A program made the position numbers and the translations under genes. Source: Acidobacteriota bacterium (GTDB lineage Bacteria > Acidobacteriota > Blastocatellia > Pyrinomonadales > Pyrinomonadaceae). From it: a DNA stretch of 55,274 nucleotides. The first letter of the stretch is position 1, and every line of letters begins with the position of its first letter. Location of the stretch: NCBI GenBank assembly GCA_019242475.1, contig JAFAVK010000056.1, positions 1 through 55,274 of the forward strand. Reading direction: 5' to 3'. Under the pieces are notes generated by a model. The model had not been told where the DNA came from and made no database searches. It saw only the letters and a list, made by a program, of their open reading frames with translations. Positions 48,966 to 55,274 of this stretch are shown piece by piece.

Positions 48966-49448
48966 TTAGTTGTCGGCGATGCGGTTGAAGACGGCCTCGT
49001 AGAAGCGGAAGCCCTCCTTGCTCTTCGACTCGGTCATGAAGAGGCTGAACCGGCCGAGGGCTCCGTGCTCTAGTTCGTGGGTGGTGGTCAGCTCACTCAA
49101 CTGCCCCGTGGTGCGGAACAGCAGCGAGAAGCTCTCCGTCCGGCGGTGCGGCTTGGTGCAGAGGCGCGTCGTGGTCGAAGGCGCGTAGCCGCGCACCGCG
49201 ACGAGCGTCAGCTCCACCTTCGTCCCGCCGACGCCGGCGGCCGTGAAGACGCCGCCCACGTAGGGCTCGAACGTCCCCCGCGTGAAGTAGAAGATGGGGG
49301 ACGTGGTGACCTCGTACGGAACCTGGAAGTCATGGGCCTTGTCGGCTGCCGTCTGGGCCAGCGCCGCGATGGGGCTTCGCAAAAGCGCGGAGGTCGCGAG
49401 GGCGCACACTGCCCCCGTCCTCAAGAATTTTCTTCTAGAGACACTCAT
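48966..49448 (-). CDS. Tat-exported DUF6916 family protein
   Basis: The 160-residue protein has a twin-arginine signal (SRRKFLRTGAVCALATSALL; cleavage near ALAQ, residue 31), so it is exported folded. The mature part matches DUF6916: SLLFRTTG, ELEHGALGRFSLFMTES and FRFYEAVFNRIADN. It is divergent from the three tail-collar genes and shares their 445-bp upstream region. The partner gene at 47953 lacks a signal. The function is unknown. Confidence 0.75.
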   Translation of the reverse strand: MSVSRRKFLRTGAVCALATSALLRSPIAALAQTAADKAHDFQVPYEVTTSPIFYFTRGTFEPYVGGVFTAAGVGGTKVELTLVAVRGYAPSTTTRLCTKPHRRTESFSLLFRTTGQLSELTTTHELEHGALGRFSLFMTESKSKEGFRFYEAVFNRIADN

Positions 49449-49893
49449 CGGGTTAAATTATTCTCCTGAGTTGCGAACGGTTTCCCTTCTGAACTGGTAG
49501 GACAACCCGCCCCCCCACGAGGGCCGGGCTCAGCAGTGTAGATGCTTGAACGACAGCTTTCAACCCCCAAACGCTTTGCGGCGCGAAAAACTTGTTGCGC
49601 CCCATTTGCTCCTTGAAAAACCGCCCACCTCCGTTTACAATCTCTCCCGCTTCGCTTAAGGGGCGCAAGGCTTACCCAACAGTCCTCGTTGAACGCATTA
49701 CGGAACAGGCACTTCCACGGACAAGCACGGACAGGCACTTCCACGGACAAGCCCAGGTAAACGCTCGTCAAGATCTTCGACCCGATCCTTCAACTACAGT
49801 TCGGTTCAACCGGCGCGAACTTGTTATTTTGCCCCGCCGCCGGCAGCCGGGCCGCCACCCGCTCTTTCAGTCCAGACCGTAAGGAGTGAATAA
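49449..49893. other. Divergent upstream region with promoter and 26-bp-period direct repeat
   Basis: No gene is seen in these 445 bp, which are less GC-rich than the neighbours. A strong plus-strand promoter lies at 49613-49641. Downstream, in the predicted 245-base leader, the 22-bp sequence ACAGGCACTTCCACGGACAA plus GC occurs twice (49705-49726 and 49731-49752), 26 bp apart. The leader ends in TAAGGAGTGAATAA just before the ATG. Confidence 0.55.
49613..49641 (+). promoter_or_regulatory. Predicted sigma70-type promoter of the tail-collar operon
   Basis: TTGAAA at 49613-49618 and TACAAT at 49636-49641 are separated by exactly 17 bp. It is among the best promoter matches in the window and drives the three tail-collar genes. 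Confidence 0.65.
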
Positions 49894-50412
49894 ATGGCTG
49901 AGCCATTCCTCAGTGAAATACGGATCATGAGTTTCGTCTTTGCCCCCAAGGGCTGGGCGCTTTGCAACGGCCAGTTCCTCCCCATCAACCAGAACCAACC
50001 GCTCTTCAGCCTGCTCGGCACCACCTTCGGCGGCGACGGCCGCGTCAACTTCGCGCTGCCCGACCTGCGCGGCCGCACCCCCATCCACGTCGGCAGCGGC
50101 CACACGCTCGGCGAGAGGGCCGGCGAGCAGGCGCACACGCTCTCCATCTCGGAGCTGCCCACGCACACGCACGTCTTCAACGCCACGTCGGCCGTCTCGA
50201 CGACCAACGACCCGTCGAGCATTAACGGCGGCGCCATGCTCGCCCAGAGCACGGCGTCGAACCTCTACGCGAGCGGCGGCTCGAACCTTATCGCCATGTC
50301 GCCGGCCGAGATCGGCAACGTCGGCGGCTCGCAGGCGCACCTGAACATGCAGCCGTTTCTGACGTTGAGCTTCTGCATCGCCCTCCAGGGCATCTTCCCC
50401 AGCGCCACCTAA
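49894..50412 (+). CDS. Phage tail collar domain protein (microcystin-dependent protein family), copy 1
   Basis: The 172-residue protein has the tail-collar start EIRIMSFVFAPKGWALCNGQ, then LFSLLGTTFGGDG and FALPDLRGRTPIHVGSG, followed by a His-rich loop PTHTHVFNA and a C-terminal beta region. It is homologous to phage short-tail-fibre collars but belongs to the chromosomal family found in many bacteria without prophage. AAGGAGTGAATA precedes the ATG. Three copies lie in tandem with 12-bp and 11-bp gaps. Confidence 0.85.
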   Translation: MAEPFLSEIRIMSFVFAPKGWALCNGQFLPINQNQPLFSLLGTTFGGDGRVNFALPDLRGRTPIHVGSGHTLGERAGEQAHTLSISELPTHTHVFNATSAVSTTNDPSSINGGAMLAQSTASNLYASGGSNLIAMSPAEIGNVGGSQAHLNMQPFLTLSFCIALQGIFPSAT

Positions 50413-50424
50413 AGGAGCAAACGA

Positions 50425-50937
50425 ATGGCACAACCATACGTAGGCGAAATACGAATGTTCGCGGGCAACTTCGCTCCGGCCGGCTGGATGTTCTGCGAGG
50501 GCCAGTTGCTCCCCATCTCCGAGTACGAGACGCTCTTCAACCTGATCGGCACGACCTACGGCGGCGACGGGCAGTCAACCTTCGCGCTGCCCGACCTGCG
50601 CGGCCGCATCCCCATCCACCAGGGCAACGGCTTCATCCTGGCGGAGACGGGTGGCGCCGAGACGATCACGCTGACGGTCAGCCAGATTCCGGCGCACAGC
50701 CACCCGATGCTGGCGACGAGCAACCAGGCCGCGACCACCGCGCCGAGCAACACCAGCCTGCCGGCCATCACGGCGCTCTCGACGATCACCCCCTACGGCT
50801 CCGACGCCCCGAAGGGGACACTGAGCCCCCAGACGGTCAGTTCGGTCGGCGGCAGTCAACCGCACACCAACTTCCAGCCCTACCTGTGCGTTGACTTCAT
50901 CATCTCGCTCTTCGGGATCTTCCCCAGCCCAACTTAA
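50425..50937 (+). CDS. Phage tail collar domain protein, copy 2
   Basis: The 170-residue paralogue shows EIRMFAGNFAPAGWMFCEGQ, then LFNLIGTTYGGDG and FALPDLRGRIPIHQGNG, the His pair region PAHSHPM and the same C-terminal layout. AAAGGAG lies 6 bases before the ATG. It follows copy 1 by 12 bp, so the two are one operon. The central portion (about 85-130) is the most divergent between the copies, consistent with a variable ligand-facing region. Confidence 0.85.
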   Translation: MAQPYVGEIRMFAGNFAPAGWMFCEGQLLPISEYETLFNLIGTTYGGDGQSTFALPDLRGRIPIHQGNGFILAETGGAETITLTVSQIPAHSHPMLATSNQAATTAPSNTSLPAITALSTITPYGSDAPKGTLSPQTVSSVGGSQPHTNFQPYLCVDFIISLFGIFPSPT

Positions 50938-50948
50938 GGAGAACATTG

Positions 50949-51467
50949 ATGGCAGACCCCTTTGTCGCTGAAATCCGCATCTTCCCGTTCAACTTCGCCC
51001 CGAAGGGCTGGGCCTGGTGTGACGGGCAGCTCCTGCCCCTCAGCCAGAACACGGCGCTGTTCTCCCTGCTCGGGACGACCTACGGCGGGAACGGCAAGTC
51101 GAACTTCGCGCTGCCGGACTTGCAGGGCCGCGCGCCGATGCACCCCGGCCAGGGCCCCGGCCTCTCGCTCCACGACCTGGGCGAGACGGGCGGCTCCGAG
51201 ACCGTGTCGCTGCTGGAGTCGGAGATACCCGCGCACAGCCACTCGGCCGCCGTCTCGTTCGCCGACGGCAACGACCAGACCCCCGCGAACGAGCTGTTCG
51301 CGACGGGCATCGGCATCGGGCCGTACGCGGCGCCGGGCGCCCTGGTGTCGCTCAGCCCGAACGCGCTCGCGCCGGCCGGGGGCGACCAGCCGCACAACAA
51401 CATGATGCCCTACCTGACCCTCTACTTTAACATCGCGCTCCAGGGCGTCTATCCGCCGCGCACCTAG
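50949..51467 (+). CDS. Phage tail collar domain protein, copy 3
   Basis: The 172-residue paralogue has EIRIFPFNFAPKGWAWCDGQ, LFSLLGTTYGGNG, FALPDLQGRAPMHPGQG and PAHSHSAAV. It starts at the ATG at 50949, with TAAGGAGAAC before it, 11 bp after copy 2. A terminator-like hairpin follows, then the giant adhesin gene. All three collars lack signal peptides, so export, if any, needs another route. Confidence 0.85.
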   Translation: MADPFVAEIRIFPFNFAPKGWAWCDGQLLPLSQNTALFSLLGTTYGGNGKSNFALPDLQGRAPMHPGQGPGLSLHDLGETGGSETVSLLESEIPAHSHSAAVSFADGNDQTPANELFATGIGIGPYAAPGALVSLSPNALAPAGGDQPHNNMMPYLTLYFNIALQGVYPPRT

Positions 51468-51480
51468 TGCCGACACCTTC

Positions 51481-51529
51481 CCGCGTGGGGCGGCGCCGCC
51501 GCAAGCTTGAAAGGCGCCGCCCCACGCGG
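51481..51529 (+). terminator. Terminator-like hairpin after the tail-collar operon
   Basis: CCGCGTGGGGCGGCGCC at 51481-51497 pairs perfectly with 51513-51529 across a 15-base loop, 13 bp after the stop codon. No T run follows. It separates the collar operon from the adhesin gene. Confidence 0.6.
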
Positions 51530-51632
51530 CCGCAAGTCCCCGATGAGCTTTAACCCAGTCAACACCCGACTCCCCCCTCACGCGCGCCCCGTCGCAGCTC
51601 GTGCGCCCGTTTCTAATTTCCCAAGGAGATTT

Positions 51633-54600
51633 ATGAAGCACTTTACCCAGCAGACCCCCAGCCGCCGCAACGTCAGGGTCTTCATCGCTACGCTGCTCTC
51701 ATACCTGATGTTGGTCGGCCAGGTCGCGCCGCTGGCGCTGGCCTCGAACAACTCCGGGCTGCGCGCCGCGCCCGCCGCGAAGGCGGAAGGCACGGCGGCG
51801 GGTGAAGTGCAGGGGCTGAATGCCGCGCCCGAGCCGGCGCCGCTCGCCCCCCCGGCGACGACCGTGACGGCCACGAAGACCGATTCGTTCCCCAACCACG
51901 GCGACGGCAAGGCCGCCCCCGGCGACGAGATCACCTACGCGGTGAACGTCTCCGCGACCGGCGGGGACGCCACGAACGTCCAGTTCACCGACTCGGTTGG
52001 CGCGAACACGACGTTCGTCCCCGGCTCGGTCACGATGTCGCCGCTGGCGCGCAACGACGCCTACACCGCGACCGCGGGGACGCCGCTCACCGTCCCGGCC
52101 GGCGGCGTGCTCTCCAACGACTCGGGGCTGCCCGCCCCCTCGGCCGTCGCCATCTCGAACGGGCCGACGACGAAGGGCGGCACGGTCACGCTCAACACGG
52201 ACGGCTCCTTCACCTACACGCAGCCCGCCGGCGCCTTCTCCGGCACCGACAGCTTCACCTACACGGCGACGAACTCGAACTCGCCCGACGACACGGCCAC
52301 CGTCACCATCGACTTCAACCCCGGGGCCGCGGCCGACTCCGCAACCGTCAACGAGGACAGCGGCGCCACCGCCATCGACGTGCTCGCCAACGACCCCGAC
52401 CCCGACGGCGGCTCCAAGTCCATCAACAGCGTGACGCAGCCCGCCAACGGCACCGTCGTCATCACCGGCGGCGGGACGGGGCTCACCTATCAGCCCAACG
52501 CCAACTACTGCAACGACGGCTCGCCCCTCGACACCTTCACCTACACGCTGACGCCGGGCGGCTCCACGGCCACCGTCTCCGTGACCGTCACCTGCGTGGA
52601 CGACGCGCCCGTGGCGGTCAACGACTCGGCCACCGTCGTCGAGGACTCCGGCGCCAACGCCGTTGACGTGCTCGCCAACGACACGGACATCGACGGCGGG
52701 CCGAAGAGCGTCGTCTCGGTGACGCAGCCGGCCAACGGCACTGTCGTCATCACCGGCGGCGGGACGGGGCTCACCTATCAGCCCAACGCCAACTACTGCA
52801 ACAACCCCCCGGGCTCGACCCTCGACACCTTCACCTACACCCTCGCCCCTGGCGGCTCGTCCGCGACCGTGACGATGACGGTCACCTGCGTGGACGACGC
52901 GCCCGTGGCGGTCAACGACTCGGCCACCGTCGTCGAGGACTCCGGCAGCAACTCTATCGACGTGCTCGCCAACGACACGGACACGGACGGCGGGCCGAAG
53001 TCGATCGCGTCGGTGACGCAGCCCGCGAACGGCACCGTCGTCATCACCGGCGGCGGGACGGGGCTCACTTATCAGCCGAACGCGAACTACTGCAACAACC
53101 CGCCGGGCACCACCCCCGACACCTTCACCTACACGCTCACCCCGGGCAGTTCGTCCGCCACCGTCTCCGTCACGGTGACCTGCGTGGACGACAACCCCGT
53201 GGCGGTCAACGACTCGGCCACGGTCAGCGAAGACAGCGGTGCCACCGGCATCGACGTGCTCCTCAACGACACCGACATCGACGGCGGGCCGAAGAGCGTC
53301 GCCAGTGTGACGCAGCCGGCCAACGGCACGGTCGTCATCACGGGCGGCGGCGCCGGCCTGACCTACGCGCCCAACGCGAACTACTGCAACAACCCGCCGG
53401 GCACCACCCTCGACACCTTCACCTACATGCTCACCCCGGGTGGCTCTTCGGCCACCGTCACGGTCACCGTCACCTGCGTCAACGACGGGCCGGTCATCGA
53501 CCTCGACGCCAACGACGACAAGGGCACTTCGGGCTCGGACTTCGCTGCCACCTTCGTGCCGGGCGGCGCCGCGTCCCTGATCGAGGACTCGGCCGACGCC
53601 TCCGTCTCCGACGTGGACAACACGACCCTCGCCTCGCTGACGGTCACGATCACCAACCTGCTCGACTCGGGCAAGGAGACGCTCTCGGCCGACGTTACCG
53701 GCACCTCGATCACGGCCAACTACGCCGAGTCGGCCGGCGCCGGCACGCTGACGCTGACCGGCCCGGACACCGTCGCCAACTTCCAGCAGGTGCTGCGCAC
53801 GGTCAAGTACCAGGACACGGCCGCCAGCCCGAACACGACGGCGCGCGTCGTCCATTTCGTGTCTAACGACGGCACCTCGGACGGCAATACGGCCGTCTCG
53901 ACCGTCTCGTTCGACCAGCCGCCGACGGCCGTCAACGACAGTTCGACCGTCAACGAGGACTCGGGCGCCAACACCATCAACGTGCTCGCCAACGACACAG
54001 ACCCCGACGGCGGGCCGAAGTCGATCACCAGCGTGACGCAGCCCGCGAACGGCACCGTCGCCATCACCAACTCCGGCGCCGACCTGACCTACACGCCGAA
54101 CGCGAACTACTGCAACAACCCTCCGGGCTCGGCCCTCGACACCTTCACCTACACGCTCTCGCCCGGCGGCTCGACCGCCACGGTGACGATGACGGTGACG
54201 TGCGCCAACGACGCGCCCACGGTCGATCCGGCCACCTTCTCCTTAAACGAGAACAGCCCCAACGGCACGGCCGTCGGCACGGTGACCTACAGCGACGTCG
54301 ATAACCCCGCCGCCGGGCAGACGCACACCTGCGCCATCACGGCCGGCAACACGGGCGGCGCCTTCGCCATCAACCCCTCGACCTGCGCCATCACCGTCGC
54401 CAACAGCGCCGCGGTGAACTTCGAGACGACCCCGACCTTCTCGCTGACCGTCACGGTCACCGACAACGGCACGCCCAACCTTTCGGGCTCGAACACCATC
54501 ACCGTCAACCTGAACGACGTTAACGAGGCGCCGGTCGTCAACCCCGCCACCTTCGCCATCGCGGAGAACAGCGCCAACGGCACGAGCGTCGGCACGGTGA

Positions 54601-55274
54601 CCTACAGCGACCCGGACGCCGGGCAGACGAAGACCTGCGCCATCACCGCGGGCAACACGGGCACCGCCTTCGCCATCGACCCCTCGACCTGCGCCATCAC
54701 GGTCAACAACAGCGCGGCGCTCGACTTCGAGACGACCCCGACCTTCTCGCTGACCGTGCAGGTGACCGACAACGGCACGCCCAACCTTTCGGGCACCGCC
54801 ACCATCACCGTCAACCTGTCCAACGCCAACGAGTCGCCGACCGCCAACCCCGACACGGCGTCCGTCACCGAAGCCGGCGGCGTCAACAACGGGACGGCCG
54901 GCACGAACATCACGTCCGGGTTCAACGTCATCACCGGCACCGGCACCGGCTCGGTCGCCGACACCGACCCGGACGCCGGCGACACGCTGACGATCAAGGG
55001 CGTGGCCGGCGGCAACCAGGGCAACACCGTCCTCAGCAGCAACGTCGGCTCGGGCATTACGAGCAGCAACAACTACGGCACGCTGACCCTCAGCTCGAAC
55101 GGCAGCTACACCTACGTCGTCAACCAGACCAACACGACGGTGCAGGGGCTGCGCACGTCCGGCGACACCGCCACCGACGTGTTCACCTACACGCTGCGCG
55201 ACGCCGCGGGCCTGACCTCCAACACGACCATCACGATCACCATCCACGGCGCGAACGACAACCCCGTCGCCGTC
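51633..55274 (+). CDS. Giant repetitive adhesin with Ig-like, cadherin and VCBS domains, 3' partial
   Basis: The frame is open from the ATG at 51633 (AAGGAG upstream) to the window end: 1,214 codons without a stop. A signal peptide (MKHFTQQTPSRR, then IATLLSYLMLVGQVAPLALA) is followed by a DUF11-like domain (about 72-130) and an Ig/Big_9-like domain (about 140-230). Then come four tandem ~98-residue Ig-like repeats (about 231-620; TVVEDSGANAVDVLANDTD and GTGLTYQPNANYCNN), with a fifth near 768-860. Cadherin-like repeats follow (about 870-1070; FETTPTFSLTV, TDNGTPNLSG), then a VCBS-type domain (GTLTLSSNGSYTYVV). Paired Cys per repeat suggest disulfides. It is probably surface-anchored or secreted; the C-terminus and its export or sorting signal lie outside the window. 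Confidence 0.85.
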   Translation, partial: MKHFTQQTPSRRNVRVFIATLLSYLMLVGQVAPLALASNNSGLRAAPAAKAEGTAAGEVQGLNAAPEPAPLAPPATTVTATKTDSFPNHGDGKAAPGDEITYAVNVSATGGDATNVQFTDSVGANTTFVPGSVTMSPLARNDAYTATAGTPLTVPAGGVLSNDSGLPAPSAVAISNGPTTKGGTVTLNTDGSFTYTQPAGAFSGTDSFTYTATNSNSPDDTATVTIDFNPGAAADSATVNEDSGATAIDVLANDPDPDGGSKSINSVTQPANGTVVITGGGTGLTYQPNANYCNDGSPLDTFTYTLTPGGSTATVSVTVTCVDDAPVAVNDSATVVEDSGANAVDVLANDTDIDGGPKSVVSVTQPANGTVVITGGGTGLTYQPNANYCNNPPGSTLDTFTYTLAPGGSSATVTMTVTCVDDAPVAVNDSATVVEDSGSNSIDVLANDTDTDGGPKSIASVTQPANGTVVITGGGTGLTYQPNANYCNNPPGTTPDTFTYTLTPGSSSATVSVTVTCVDDNPVAVNDSATVSEDSGATGIDVLLNDTDIDGGPKSVASVTQPANGTVVITGGGAGLTYAPNANYCNNPPGTTLDTFTYMLTPGGSSATVTVTVTCVNDGPVIDLDANDDKGTSGSDFAATFVPGGAASLIEDSADASVSDVDNTTLASLTVTITNLLDSGKETLSADVTGTSITANYAESAGAGTLTLTGPDTVANFQQVLRTVKYQDTAASPNTTARVVHFVSNDGTSDGNTAVSTVSFDQPPTAVNDSSTVNEDSGANTINVLANDTDPDGGPKSITSVTQPANGTVAITNSGADLTYTPNANYCNNPPGSALDTFTYTLSPGGSTATVTMTVTCANDAPTVDPATFSLNENSPNGTAVGTVTYSDVDNPAAGQTHTCAITAGNTGGAFAINPSTCAITVANSAAVNFETTPTFSLTVTVTDNGTPNLSGSNTITVNLNDVNEAPVVNPATFAIAENSANGTSVGTVTYSDPDAGQTKTCAITAGNTGTAFAIDPSTCAITVNNSAALDFETTPTFSLTVQVTDNGTPNLSGTATITVNLSNANESPTANPDTASVTEAGGVNNGTAGTNITSGFNVITGTGTGSVADTDPDAGDTLTIKGVAGGNQGNTVLSSNVGSGITSSNNYGTLTLSSNGSYTYVVNQTNTTVQGLRTSGDTATDVFTYTLRDAAGLTSNTTITITIHGANDNPVAV
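52330..53496 (+). repeat. Four ~294-bp tandem repeats within the adhesin gene
   Basis: Units start near 52330, 52618, 52912 and 53206; the first is 6 bp shorter. They are highly similar at DNA level: the stretch GGCACCGTCGTCATCACCGG and the following TATCAGCC-AACGCCAACTACTGCAAC recur almost unchanged, while the ends vary. This points to recent duplication or gene conversion. A fifth, more diverged unit lies at about 53935-54220. Confidence 0.85.

Noticed and set aside
49894..51467. Prophage or phage tail module
   Set aside because: Only collar-type proteins are present; there is no terminase, capsid, portal, sheath, lysis or integrase gene, and no attachment site. This fits the chromosomal tail-collar family better.
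51699..53855. Open frame of 718 codons on the minus strand over the adhesin
   Set aside because: The plus-strand frame has a signal peptide, ribosome binding site and recognisable Ig-like repeats. The antisense frame is a by-product of the 294-bp repeats and base composition.

Overview
The window is about 55 kb of very GC-rich bacterial chromosome. The gene content points to Acidobacteriota, most likely the Blastocatellia/Pyrinomonadaceae. The main indicators are a VWFA-related Acidobacterial-domain secreted protein, a cluster of eukaryote-like Ser/Thr kinases with a PP2C phosphatase and an FHA-protease, many secreted TPR and beta-barrel proteins, and an SpeA/deoxyhypusine-synthase-like polyamine route. 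The taxon is inferred, because no rRNA, tRNA or ribosomal-protein gene is present to fix it.

Layout. 1-6.7 kb: secreted lectin-like and VWFA proteins, a Schlafen/AlbA_2 protein, an ABC-2-type membrane protein, a DinB-like protein and folK. 6.9-8.8 kb: panB and panC (pantothenate). 9.3-19.2 kb: an FHA-trypsin fusion, kinase, PP2C phosphatase, kinase, two paralogous TPR/PH-like secreted proteins and a large TPR protein. 19.6-24.7 kb: a molybdenum hydroxylase operon of the 4-hydroxybenzoyl-CoA reductase type (2Fe-2S, Mo and FAD/4Fe-4S subunits) with a MocA-type cofactor cytidylyltransferase. 24.8-29.4 kb: PfpI/DJ-1, a cysteine-free redoxin-like protein, maf, a DciA-like gene, gatC and gatA. 29.5-29.8 kb: a strand-symmetric 21-bp tandem repeat array. 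29.9-36.1 kb: an ECF sigma factor, its probable membrane anti-sigma and a secreted protein, a tandemly duplicated outer-membrane barrel, small membrane and zinc-ribbon proteins, and a secreted protease. 36.2-41.2 kb: glnE and glnA. 41.7-46.3 kb: speA, speY-like and speB, with a coiled-coil gene between the last two. 46.6-55.3 kb: an MFS transporter, then two DUF6916 proteins, a GNAT acetyltransferase, three tandem phage-tail-collar-like proteins, and a giant Ig/cadherin/VCBS adhesin that runs off the end of the window.

The most unusual feature is not a gene. Nearly every intergenic space holds a long, often perfect, inverted repeat whose arms are built from 7-bp (sometimes 8-bp) tandem words: GCAGTAG, GTGATGA, ACCGTGA, GTGAGCG, AAACTGA, AAATCAA, GACGGGG-type and others. 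Several word families share one architecture. Variant words are mirrored in the opposite arm, and one pair of loci shows a compensatory change. Arms often supply the stop codon of the neighbouring gene. The repeats occur between convergent, codirectional and even divergent genes, so simple transcription termination does not explain all of them. The second candidate for an undescribed system is the 3' locus combining DUF6916, tail-collar proteins and a giant adhesin.
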